Both the position numbers and the translations under genes were made by a program. Source: Pelagibius sp050290145 (GTDB taxonomy: Bacteria > Pseudomonadota > Alphaproteobacteria > Kiloniellales > Kiloniellaceae). From it: DNA of 7,242 nt. Each line of letters starts with the position of its first letter. Position 1 is the stretch's first letter. Location of the stretch: contig JBNKHC010000016.1 of the NCBI GenBank assembly GCA_050290145.1, forward strand, positions 1-7,242, given 5' to 3'. The notes beneath the pieces are model-generated. The model was not told where the DNA came from. It saw only the letters and a list, made by a program, of their open reading frames with translations, and searched no databases. Shown here piece by piece: positions 1 to 5,521 of the stretch.

Positions 1-141
1 AAGTTCCTGATCGCCCAGGGCATCCCGCCGGAGCGTCTGGCCGCCACCGGCTTCGGCGAGTTCCAGCCGCTCGACCCGGGCGGCGACGAGATCGCCTACC
101 GCCGCAACCGCCGCATCGAATTCAAGCTGACCCAGCGCTGA
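1..141 (+). CDS. OmpA/MotB-family peptidoglycan-binding protein, C-terminal fragment
   Basis: Only the last 46 codons are inside the window, in frame 1, ending with TGA at 139-141; the start lies upstream. The visible peptide has the end of an OmpA/MotB-like domain: a GIPPERL segment, then GFGE, then the closing NRRIEF strand. In the OmpA family this NRR(I/V)E motif ends the peptidoglycan-binding fold, and its conserved arginine helps hold the diaminopimelate residue of the cell wall. The full protein is therefore probably an envelope or periplasmic protein anchored to peptidoglycan, either an OmpA/Pal-type lipoprotein or a MotB-like stator component. The fragment does not decide between these because the N-terminus, with any signal peptide, membrane helix or coiled coil, is missing. 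The gene is convergent with the ABC exporter gene, with a REP-like element between them. Confidence 0.85.
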   Translation, partial: KFLIAQGIPPERLAATGFGEFQPLDPGGDEIAYRRNRRIEFKLTQR

Positions 142-199
142 CGGCGCGCCCGACTTGAGCGCGCGGCGCCGCAACGTCCCAGCTCCCACCTACTCGGTC

Positions 200-281
200 G
201 TCATGCTCGGGCTTGTCCCGAGCATCCAGGGCAAGCGTTCAAGCGGTCGCCCTGGACCCTCGGGTCAAGCCCGAGGGTGAC
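200..281. repeat. REP-like nested inverted repeat between convergent genes
   Basis: Two 33-34-base arms (200-232 and 248-281) are imperfect reverse complements of each other and could form one long hairpin. Each arm is also a hairpin by itself. The left arm has 9-base stems ATGCTCGGG/CCCGAGCAT around CTTGT. The right arm has ACCCTCGGG/CCCGAGGGT around TCAAG. The bases that differ between arms differ in a compensating way, so both small stems remain perfect. This is the form of the GTCAT-CTCGGGCTTG-type intergenic repeats common in alphaproteobacterial genomes, comparable to REP/BIME units. It sits between two converging genes and could act as a bidirectional transcription end or mRNA 3' stabiliser; that role is inference. 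Confidence 0.75.
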
Positions 282-323
282 ATCGGAGAGTTCAGCACCG
301 TCAATGCGACAGCCGCCGGGACT

Positions 324-2168
324 TCAGCTTCCCGAAGCGCGGGCGCCTTCTTCTCCCGACCCGCTGCCCAGCGCCGCGCCTTCGCCGAACTGCAGGGTGG
401 CGAGGTGGGCGTAGAGGCCGCCGGCGGCCACCAGCTCGGCATGGGTGCCGCTCTCGACCAGGCGGCCCTGGTCGATGACCAGGATACGGTCGGCCTTCAG
501 CACCGTGGCCAGGCGGTGGGCGATGATGAGGGTGCTGCGCCCGGTCATGAGGCGGTCGAGCGCCTGCTGCACCACGCGCTCGCTCTCGGCGTCGAGGGCC
601 GAGGTCGCCTCGTCGAGCAGCAGCAGCGGCGGGTCCTTCAGGATGGCACGGGCAATGGCGAGGCGCTGGCGCTGGCCGCCGGAGAGGCGCACGCCCTTCT
701 CCCCCAGATAGGTGTCGAAGCCTTCGGGCAGCTGTTCGAGGAACTCCAGCGCGCCGGCCGCCTCGGCCGCCGCGCGCACCTCCTCGTCGCTGGCCTCGGG
801 TCGGCCGTAGCGGATGTTCTCCCAGGCATCGGCGGAGAAGACCACCGGCTCCTGCGGGACCAGGCCGATGCGCGCGCGCAAGTCCGCTGGATCGGCCTCC
901 GGCAGCGCCACGCCGTCGAAACGGATGACGCCGCTCTGCGGATCGTAGAAGCGCAGCAGCAGCTGGAAGATGGTGGTCTTGCCGGCGCCGGAAGGGCCGA
1001 CCACGGCGACCTTCTCGCCCGGCGCCACGGCGAAGTCGAGGCCCTGCAGAGCCGAGTGGTCGGGGCGCGAGGGATAGTGGAAGACCACGTTCTCGAAGGC
1101 GACGGCGCCGCGCGGCGGCTGCGGCAGGGCGAGCGGGTTCGCCGGCGCGGTGATGTCGGGCTCCACCGCCAGCAGGTCGAGCAGGCGCTCGGTGGCGCCG
1201 GCGGCGCGCTGCAGGTCGCCGATCACTTCCGAGAAGGCGCCGGCGGCGCCGGCCACCACGATGGCGTAGAACACGAAGGCGGAAAGCTCACCGGCGGAGA
1301 TGCGCCCGGTGAGCACATCGTGGCCGCCGATCCACAGGATGGTGCTGACCGCGCCGAAGACCAGCACGATGACCACGGCGGTCAGCATGGCCCGCGCCGC
1401 CACGCGCTGGCGCGCCGCGGCGAAGGCCTCCTCGACGCGGGCGCTGAAGCGCTGGCGGTCGACGTCCTCGTGGACGAAAGCCTGCACGGTGCGGATGGCG
1501 TCCAACGCCTCGCCGGCATAGACGCCCAGGTCGGCGACCCGGTCCTGGCTGGTGCGGCTGAGGCGGCGCACCCGGCGCCCGTAAGTGAGGATCGGCAGCA
1601 GCACCAGCGGCACCACCAGGAAGACCAGCGCCGTCAGCTTCGGCGAGGTGACGACCAGCAGCACGCTGCCGCCAATGAGCAGCAGGAAGTTGCGGATGGC
1701 GATGGAGACCGAGGAGCCGACCACGGTCTGCAGCAGCGTGGTGTCGGTGGTCAGCCGCGACAGCACCTCGCCGGTGCGGGTCAGTTCGTAGTAGGCCGGC
1801 GAAAGCGTGAGGATGTGGTCGAAGACGCGGGCACGGATGTCGGCCACCACCCGCTCGCCGATCCAGGACACCAGGTAGAAGCGCGCATAGATGGCCAGCG
1901 CCAGCAGGAAGACCACGCCGAAGAGCACCAGCACCGCCTGGTTCAGCAGGGTCGCGTCGCCGGTGGAAAAGCCCTCGTCGACCAGCCGGCGCAGGCCGAC
2001 GCCGAGGCCCAGCACCGTCGCGGAGGCGATCACCAGGGCGGTCATGGCGCCGGCCAGCTGCAGGCTGTAGGGGCGCACGAACTGCCACAGTTCGACCAGC
2101 AATTTCAGGCTGCCCCGGGCCCGCGCTTCCTCGCGCTGCGGCGCCGGTACGGCAGAAGACATTCTCAT
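324..2168 (-). CDS. MsbA/P-glycoprotein-like ABC exporter (fused permease-ATPase)
   Basis: A 614-residue half-transporter expected to work as a homodimer in the inner membrane, using ATP hydrolysis to export a lipid or hydrophobic substrate. The N-terminal half (about residues 36-320) holds the six-helix exporter domain; hydrophobic segments are clear near 38-60, 78-100, 157-195 and 262-312. The C-terminal half is a complete nucleotide-binding domain: Walker A GPSGAGKT at 391-398, Q-loop Q439, signature LSGGQ at 495-499, Walker B LLLLDE ending at E520, D-loop SALD and switch H551. All catalytic residues are present. The sequence resembles the alphaproteobacterial MsbA-related family rather than MsbA itself, so lipid A export is not assured. 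The ATG at 2168 is used; an ATG two codons later is an alternative. The last 25 or so residues form a Gly/Ser/Glu-rich tail. It is divergent from rpmE across a 272-base spacer. Confidence 0.93.
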   Translation of the reverse strand: MRMSSAVPAPQREEARARGSLKLLVELWQFVRPYSLQLAGAMTALVIASATVLGLGVGLRRLVDEGFSTGDATLLNQAVLVLFGVVFLLALAIYARFYLVSWIGERVVADIRARVFDHILTLSPAYYELTRTGEVLSRLTTDTTLLQTVVGSSVSIAIRNFLLLIGGSVLLVVTSPKLTALVFLVVPLVLLPILTYGRRVRRLSRTSQDRVADLGVYAGEALDAIRTVQAFVHEDVDRQRFSARVEEAFAAARQRVAARAMLTAVVIVLVFGAVSTILWIGGHDVLTGRISAGELSAFVFYAIVVAGAAGAFSEVIGDLQRAAGATERLLDLLAVEPDITAPANPLALPQPPRGAVAFENVVFHYPSRPDHSALQGLDFAVAPGEKVAVVGPSGAGKTTIFQLLLRFYDPQSGVIRFDGVALPEADPADLRARIGLVPQEPVVFSADAWENIRYGRPEASDEEVRAAAEAAGALEFLEQLPEGFDTYLGEKGVRLSGGQRQRLAIARAILKDPPLLLLDEATSALDAESERVVQQALDRLMTGRSTLIIAHRLATVLKADRILVIDQGRLVESGTHAELVAAGGLYAHLATLQFGEGAALGSGSGEEGARASGS

Positions 2169-2281
2169 AAACAGACGATCCCTTCGTCCCCGCCGGTCCA
2201 GGGTCCACGTGGGGCGGGTGGCCAGAAGATAACGCCTCGCAGGGCGCTTGGCGAACCTTCAGGCGCCCGCCGGGGGCCATT

Positions 2282-2301
2282 GATAATTGCGGTTATCGCA
2301 A
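2282..2301. promoter_or_regulatory. overlapping palindromes, candidate operator
   Basis: Two perfect 5-base inverted repeats overlap in 20 bases: GATAA (2282-2286) with TTATC (2293-2297), and TTGCG (2287-2291) with CGCAA (2297-2301). The block is AT-rich compared with its surroundings and lies in the divergent spacer between the ABC exporter and rpmE. The GATAA-N6-TTATC form recalls binding sites of Fur-superfamily dimers, but the match is short and no regulator can be named. It lies 85 bases upstream of the rpmE -35 element, so it more likely concerns the exporter gene. No convincing sigma-70 promoter for the exporter was found nearby. Confidence 0.3.
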
Positions 2302-2385
2302 CGATCGGATGTTTCCCTGGGAAGCCCCATCAACCATATGGAAAACATAGCGAATTCAGAATGGCGCCGGCGCCCCGGCCGGGGC

Positions 2386-2414
2386 TTGCACCGCCGGGCG
2401 GTCTCGGGTATACA
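2386..2414 (+). promoter_or_regulatory. sigma-70-type promoter of rpmE
   Basis: A -35 element TTGCAC (2386-2391) and a -10 element TATACA (2409-2414) are separated by exactly 17 bases, close to the housekeeping consensus. Transcription would begin near 2421, leaving a leader of about 20 bases that contains the ribosome-binding site. A strong constitutive promoter fits a ribosomal protein gene transcribed alone. Confidence 0.65.
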
Positions 2415-2426
2415 GCGCGGCGCTTT

Positions 2427-2432
2427 AAAGGA
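2427..2432 (+). promoter_or_regulatory. ribosome-binding site of rpmE
   Basis: AAAGGA lies 8 bases before the ATG at 2441 and matches the anti-Shine-Dalgarno sequence. It fixes the L31 start, which also agrees with the family's conserved N-terminus MKKDIHP. Confidence 0.7.
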
Positions 2433-2440
2433 TCAAAGCC

Positions 2441-2662
2441 ATGAAAAAAGACATTCATCCCGACTACCACGAGATCACCATCCATATGACCGATGGTAGC
2501 GAGTTCAAGACGCGCTCCACCTACGGGGCCGCGGGCGACACCATGCGCCTGGAGATCGACCCCAAGACGCACCCGGCCTGGACCGGCGAGCATCGTCTGG
2601 TCGACAGCGGCGGCCAGGTGGCCAAGTTCAACAAGCGCTTCGGCAGCTTCGGCCTGAAGTAA
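2441..2662 (+). CDS. rpmE: 50S ribosomal protein L31 (bL31), zinc-free form
   Basis: A 73-residue protein of the usual L31 length. It opens with MKKDIHPDYHEI and ends with the family signature FNKRFGSFGLK. L31 binds the large subunit at the central protuberance and bridges to the small subunit. In the zinc-binding type a CxxC pair and two further cysteines hold a metal; here these places read HMTDG and IDPKTHP, and the protein has no cysteine at all, so this is the C-minus form. The start is well supported by the AAAGGA site and a good promoter close upstream. The gene seems monocistronic: a strong terminator follows 40 bases after the stop, and the next gene runs toward it. Product assignment is firm. 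Confidence 0.97.
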   Translation: MKKDIHPDYHEITIHMTDGSEFKTRSTYGAAGDTMRLEIDPKTHPAWTGEHRLVDSGGQVAKFNKRFGSFGLK

Positions 2663-2702
2663 GAGCGGCTGAGCCCGCCGGGGCGCCCGCCAAAGAGTCG
2701 AG

Positions 2703-2732
2703 AAAGGGCGGCAGTTCTGCCGCCCTTTTGTC
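2703..2732. terminator. shared hairpin terminator between rpmE and rcdA
   Basis: AAAGGGCGGCAG (2703-2714) is perfectly complementary to CTGCCGCCCTTT (2717-2728), giving a 12-base stem with a tight loop, followed by TTTTGTC. The run of T after the stem ends rpmE transcripts. On the other strand the stem is followed by TTTCTC, so it may also stop rcdA transcription, which converges on the same site. Confidence 0.85.
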
Positions 2733-2749
2733 ATGCCCGGGGGATGGCT

Positions 2750-3163
2750 CTAGCTGAACCGGCGCTGCGGCGGATCCTGCAGGGCGTCCAGGCGGGCAAC
2801 CCGCTGGTAGAGGCTGAGCGAGCGGTCCAGCAGCTCGGCCAGGCGCGGCTGCAGGGTGCCTTCCACCGGCGGCGTCGTCTCCTCGCAGACCGTCTTCCCG
2901 GCCAGGCGGAATTCCGGCGCCTTGGCCTCCTCGCGGGTCATCTCCCCCGCGTGCACCGCCTTCTGCACCAGCAGCCAGGCCATGACCTGGGTCAGGCGCG
3001 AGGTCAGCCGCATGGCCTCGCAGCTCGCCAGCATGCGGTCGTTCGGGGTCAGCCGCTCCCGCTCCACGGGCTCGCGATGGGTCAGGTAATCGCGGGCTTC
3101 CCGGGTCAGCGCCAGGGCTTCCTCGAAGGTGCTGTCGAAAAAGGCGACGGTGGTATCGCTCAA
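2750..3163 (-). CDS. rcdA: DUF1465 / RcdA-family protein (regulator of CtrA degradation)
   Basis: A small helical protein. Family marks are the N-terminal TVAFFDSTFEEAL..REARDYL segment, the central EAMRLTSRLTQVMAWLLVQKAVHAGEM helix region and the later LAELLDRSLSLYQRVARLD helix. In Caulobacter, RcdA is an adaptor that links CpdR-primed ClpXP to substrates including the cell-cycle master regulator CtrA; that function is known for the family and inferred here. The start is uncertain. The open frame continues to a TTG at 3196, but I prefer the TTG at 3163 (137 residues). AAGAGAG lies 7 bases ahead of 3163, whereas no ribosome-binding site precedes 3196. The 11 codons between them also use AT-rich codons (ATT, TCA, AGT, TTA) unlike the rest of the gene. 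No ATG or GTG is available in frame upstream. The gene converges on rpmE and is divergent from the heat-shock gene. Confidence 0.88.
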   Translation of the reverse strand: MSDTTVAFFDSTFEEALALTREARDYLTHREPVERERLTPNDRMLASCEAMRLTSRLTQVMAWLLVQKAVHAGEMTREEAKAPEFRLAGKTVCEETTPPVEGTLQPRLAELLDRSLSLYQRVARLDALQDPPQRRFS

Positions 3164-3424
3164 ACCTAAACTCTCTTGCCCTGAAATCTCTTGCAACGGC
3201 CATGGATAGCGGCGGACCGGCCTAAGCCGCCCAGTTCACGCACTTTGGGTTTGCGCTCTCCGGGTTCGCGCACTCCGGTTTCGCGCACTCCGGGCCCGCG
3301 CTCTCTGGCGGCGAGTTTACCCGAGACCGGCTTAATAATCCCTTGGTCTTGGGAGGGACGGATCGCCGTGCCGCCGGGCCGAGAAATAAGAATTTGTTCC
3401 TGCAATTCCGGCGCCTCGGCACGT
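3164..3424. other. intergenic spacer upstream of rcdA
   Basis: This part of the 412-base divergent spacer has no convincing gene. Its left part must hold the rcdA promoter, but I could not pick clear -35 and -10 elements on the minus strand. A five-unit tandem repeat fills 3230-3304. Short AT-rich patches occur at 3329-3340 (CTTAATAATC) and 3385-3396 (AATAAGAATTTG). Open frames across the area on either strand are explained by high GC content and by the repeat period being a multiple of three. Confidence 0.5.
3230..3304. repeat. 15-base tandem repeat, five units
   Basis: Five consecutive 15-base units begin at 3230, 3245, 3260, 3275 and 3290. The consensus is CCGGGTTCGCGCACT. Unit 3 matches it exactly, unit 4 differs at one base, and units 1, 2 and 5 differ at three or four. 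The array lies 67 bases upstream of the preferred rcdA start, in its probable promoter region. Because 15 is three times five, both strands stay open and spell pentapeptide repeats, which makes spurious proteins appear. Confidence 0.8.
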
Positions 3425-3455
3425 CTTGAATCGCCCCCGGGCACTCACGATATAT
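3425..3455 (+). promoter_or_regulatory. heat-shock (sigma-32/RpoH-type) promoter of the hsp20 gene
   Basis: A perfect CTTGAA -35 element (3425-3430) is followed after 17 bases by CGATATAT (3448-3455). This resembles the RpoH promoter pattern CTTGAA-N17-18-C-rich/TAT -10. Transcription would begin near 3461-3463, producing a leader of roughly 114 bases that contains the hairpins described next. Position and type agree with a small heat-shock gene. Confidence 0.65.
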
Positions 3456-3460
3456 CCAGT

Positions 3461-3573
3461 GCCGCCAAGGGGATGCCTCCCAGCAGGGTCCCGAATCCGG
3501 CGGCAAGCAAGCGAGGGTCCGACCATCCGGTGGGCCCGTTGACCAGAACCATGTTGCTCAAAGGAGAATGTGG
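3461..3573 (+). promoter_or_regulatory. ROSE-like RNA thermometer in the hsp20 leader
   Basis: Three stems can be drawn. GCCGCC (3461-3466) pairs with GGCGGC (3499-3504). GGGTCC-G-ACC (3515-3524) pairs with GGT-GGGCCC (3529-3537). A last hairpin pairs 3549-3559 with 3564-3573 around the loop AAAG. The last one buries part of the AAAGGAG ribosome-binding site (3560-3566) and ends just before the ATG at 3576. Its 5' side contains TTGCT (3554-3558), and the G at 3556 is left bulged in the stem. The TTGCT motif opposite the ribosome-binding site with a bulged G is the hallmark of ROSE elements, which melt on heating and free translation of ibpA-type genes. The structure was drawn by hand; the match is by motif and layout. 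Confidence 0.7.
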
Positions 3574-3575
3574 AC

Positions 3576-4043
3576 ATGCGTACCATGGATCTTTCCCCCC
3601 TGTACCGCGCCTCGGTCGGTTTCGACCGGCTTCTGAAGACGCTCGATTCCGCCAGCCGGGTCGAGGAGAGCGCGTTCAGCTATCCGCCCTACAACATCGA
3701 GAAGGTCAGCGAAGACGCCTACCGCATCGTCATGGCGGTCGCCGGCTTCGGTGAAGACGAACTCGACATCACCGCGAAGGAAAACAGCCTCGTGATCTCC
3801 GGCCGCAAGGAGAAGGCCGAAGGCGAGGACGAGGTGACCTTCCTGCACCGCGGGATCGCCAACCGCGCCTTCGAGCGCCGCTTCGATCTTGCCGACCACA
3901 TCAAGGTGACCGGCGCGAAGCTGGAGAACGGCCTGCTGGCCGTCGAGCTGGTGCGCGAGATCCCCGAGGCCATGAAGCCGCGGACCATCGCCATCACCAA
4001 CGGCGACAAGAAGGCCAAGGTGATCGAGAACGAGGCGGCCTAA
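3576..4043 (+). CDS. ibpA: small heat-shock protein, Hsp20/IbpA family
   Basis: A 155-residue ATP-independent holdase that binds unfolding proteins in the cytoplasm and hands them to DnaK/ClpB. The N-terminus MRTMDLSPLYRASVGFDRL is very like that of E. coli IbpA. The alpha-crystallin domain spans about residues 36-128 (YPPYNIEKV to NGLLAVELVREIP), and the C-terminal IxI anchor is I138-A-I140, followed by a short Lys/Glu-rich tail. Length is typical. The ATG at 3576 is chosen because AAAGGAG ends 9 bases before it; a GTG two codons upstream (3570) is too close to that site. A sigma-32-type promoter and a ROSE-like leader precede the gene, so it should be controlled at both transcription and translation by heat. 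A strong terminator follows, so it is transcribed alone. The paralogue name (ibpA or another hsp) is uncertain. Confidence 0.95.
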   Translation: MRTMDLSPLYRASVGFDRLLKTLDSASRVEESAFSYPPYNIEKVSEDAYRIVMAVAGFGEDELDITAKENSLVISGRKEKAEGEDEVTFLHRGIANRAFERRFDLADHIKVTGAKLENGLLAVELVREIPEAMKPRTIAITNGDKKAKVIENEAA

Positions 4044-4056
4044 AGGGCCGTCGCCT

Positions 4057-4073
4057 ACCCCCTGTCAGGGGGT
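4057..4073 (+). other. small perfect hairpin after the hsp20 stop
   Basis: ACCCCC (4057-4062) pairs perfectly with GGGGGT (4068-4073) around the loop TGTCA. It lies 14 bases after the hsp20 stop and 16 bases before the main terminator. No T run follows, so it is not itself a terminator. It might protect the mRNA 3' end, but nothing proves a function. Confidence 0.45.
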
Positions 4074-4088
4074 TCATGACCAGAACGG

Positions 4089-4127
4089 CCGGCCGGGTGG
4101 AGCCCTCCACCCGGCCGGTTTCTTTTT
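4089..4127 (+). terminator. strong intrinsic terminator of the hsp20 gene
   Basis: Arms 4089-4102 and 4105-4118 (CCGGCCGGGTGGAG and its exact reverse complement) form a 14-base GC-rich stem, followed by TTTCTTTTT at 4119-4127. It lies 45 bases after the hsp20 stop and ends 4 bases before the 3' end of the convergent transporter gene. The minus-strand side lacks a comparable T run, so it acts mainly on the plus strand. Confidence 0.9.
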
Positions 4128-4131
4128 ACGC

Positions 4132-5313
4132 TCAGGCTGGCCGCACCCGTGAAGCGGCAAGAAAGAGGCCGAGGCCGACCACCGCCGCGGCCAGCATGAC
4201 GCCCAGCACCAGGTCGTAGGTGCCCAGCTCCCACAGCAGCGCGCCGACGAAGGGCGCCACCGCCACGGTCAGCTTGAAGATCATCGCCTGGCTGCCGCTG
4301 ATGGCGCCGAAGTTGGCGCGCCCCAGGACGTCGCCGATGACCAGCGGCTTCATGATGCTGGTCACCCCGTGCCCGGCGCCCTGCAGGATGACGAAGGGCA
4401 CCAGCATCATCGGCACCAGCGAGGCGGTGATCAGCGAGACCGTCGCCAGGGCCACCGAACAGAAGCAGGCGGCCGTGATGCCGCGGTTGGAGACATGGCG
4501 CTCCACCGCCATCATGGCCAGCCGGCCGGCCACCTGCATGGGCCCGATCATCGAGGCGGCGAAGACGGCCATGCCCGCCGGGATGCCGCGCTCGTCGAGC
4601 AGCGGCAGCAGGTGGTTGAGGATGGTCGAATGGTTGAGGCCCAGAAGCGCGAAGCCGACGGCCAGCAGCCAGAAGGCCGGGCGGCGCAGGAAGCCGGTCT
4701 TCCGGCTCTCCTCACCGCCGCCGCCCTCCAGCTCGACCTCCGGCTCCGCCGCCGCTTCCAGGCTGCGCGCGCCGAGCCACATCAGCGGCAGGCCGAGCAG
4801 GCAGATCATCAGCGCGAAGGCCAGGCAGCTCCAGCGCCAGCCGAAGGCCTCCGCGATGCCGTGGGCCACCGGAAAGGACAGAGTCCCGGCGAATCCGGCG
4901 ACCAGGGTGATGAGGGTGATGGGCCGGCGCGCTTCCGTTCCCTCGGCCCGCACCACCACGGCGAAGCAGGCGTCATAGAGGCAGAAGGCGGTGCTGATGC
5001 CGATGAGGCACCACAGCAGATAGAATTGCCACAGGCTTTGCACAGCCCCCAGCAGGGCGATGCAGAGCCCGCCCGCCAGGGCCCCGCCGGCCAACGCCTG
5101 CGGGCCCAGGCCGCGGTCGATGAGGCGCCCGGCCAGCGGCGAAAACACGGCGGAAAGCCCGATCGAGAGGGTGACGGCGCCGGTCAGCTCCGCCTTGGCC
5201 CAGCCGAAATCCGTCTCCCAGCGCAGGATCAGCGCCGGAAAGCTGTAGAACAGGCCCGCCCAGACGATGGTCTGCGCCAGGGCAAGCTGCCAGACCGCCG
5301 GAAGACGCCGCAC
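4132..5313 (-). CDS. major facilitator superfamily (MFS) transporter
   Basis: A 393-residue inner-membrane secondary transporter with about 12 hydrophobic helices in two halves. The halves are joined by a charged loop at residues 183-209 containing acidic and glycine runs. An MFS motif A variant, GRLIDRGLG, is at 62-70 in the loop after helix 2 and keeps the conserved Gly, Asp and Arg. Length is normal for the superfamily. The sequence most recalls MFS_1-type permeases of small organic acids or exporters, but no residue identifies the substrate. Translation starts at a GTG (5313); GGGGAGGAG ends about 6 bases ahead of it, which supports this start despite the rare codon. It is a lone gene, convergent with hsp20 and divergent from the histidine kinase. 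Confidence 0.9.
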   Translation of the reverse strand: MRRLPAVWQLALAQTIVWAGLFYSFPALILRWETDFGWAKAELTGAVTLSIGLSAVFSPLAGRLIDRGLGPQALAGGALAGGLCIALLGAVQSLWQFYLLWCLIGISTAFCLYDACFAVVVRAEGTEARRPITLITLVAGFAGTLSFPVAHGIAEAFGWRWSCLAFALMICLLGLPLMWLGARSLEAAAEPEVELEGGGGEESRKTGFLRRPAFWLLAVGFALLGLNHSTILNHLLPLLDERGIPAGMAVFAASMIGPMQVAGRLAMMAVERHVSNRGITAACFCSVALATVSLITASLVPMMLVPFVILQGAGHGVTSIMKPLVIGDVLGRANFGAISGSQAMIFKLTVAVAPFVGALLWELGTYDLVLGVMLAAAVVGLGLFLAASRVRPA

Positions 5314-5364
5314 GCCGCTCTCCTCCCCTCAGGCCGGCCTCCCTCCGCGGAGGCGGCGCCGGTG

Positions 5365-5393
5365 ATCATAGTCCTAAAGCCCTCTTTTTCCAC
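5365..5393 (-). promoter_or_regulatory. candidate sigma-70 promoter of the MFS gene
   Basis: On the minus strand TATGAT (5370-5365) is a good -10 element. Seventeen bases upstream lies GTGGAA (5393-5388), a weak -35 element with three of six consensus bases. A start near 5358 would leave a leader of about 45 bases before the GTG. Only moderate support. Confidence 0.35.
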
Positions 5394-5432
5394 CCTGCCG
5401 GCGGCACGGCGCGGCGCCTTGCTCATACTTTG

Positions 5433-5440
5433 TTAACCAT
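5433..5440 (+). promoter_or_regulatory. possible CtrA half-site (TTAACCAT)
   Basis: The octamer TTAACCAT, reported as a CtrA-type motif in Caulobacter promoters, occurs in the spacer between the divergent MFS and histidine kinase genes, 82 bases before the kinase start. The full TTAA-N7-TTAA site is absent; the next similar half is TCAA after nine bases. One octamer in an AT-richer spacer is weak evidence. Confidence 0.25.
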
Positions 5441-5521
5441 TGCCGTCAACGATCTGCACTGGCTCTTGCAATAGGGTGACGGCCAAGCGGCAAACAGCCG
5501 AAATAGCGCTGGGGACGGCAG

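Noticed and set aside
213..2444. 743-codon plus-strand open frame antisense to the ABC exporter
   Set aside because: It is the mirror of a gene with every ABC motif intact. Its Gln/His/Arg/Gly-rich composition is typical of antisense frames in GC-rich DNA and it shows no domain.
3230..3304. CRISPR array
   Set aside because: Units are 15 bases and directly adjacent without spacers, and no cas genes are present.
3314..3334. Full CtrA site upstream of rcdA (TTTA...TTAA)
   Set aside because: The first half is TTTA rather than TTAA, and 12 bases rather than 7 separate the halves.
3222..3506. 94-codon minus-strand open frame with pentapeptide repeats (PECAN, PESAN)
   Set aside because: The peptide repeat is only the 15-base tandem repeat read in frame. 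It crosses the heat-shock promoter and leader and has no ribosome-binding site or conserved domain.
3570..3578. GTG at 3570 as start of the small heat-shock gene
   Set aside because: It is only 3 bases after AAAGGAG. The ATG at 3576 has ideal spacing and gives the IbpA-like N-terminus.
5342..5353. Palindrome CCTCCGCGGAGG as an operator
   Set aside because: A 12-base GC-only palindrome is not remarkable in DNA of this composition, and it lies between the candidate promoter and the start of the MFS gene without other support.
4369..5436. 355-codon plus-strand open frame antisense to the MFS gene
   Set aside because: Same type of artefact: low-complexity Gln/Arg/Gly composition and no recognisable domain, while the opposite strand encodes a clear 12-helix transporter.
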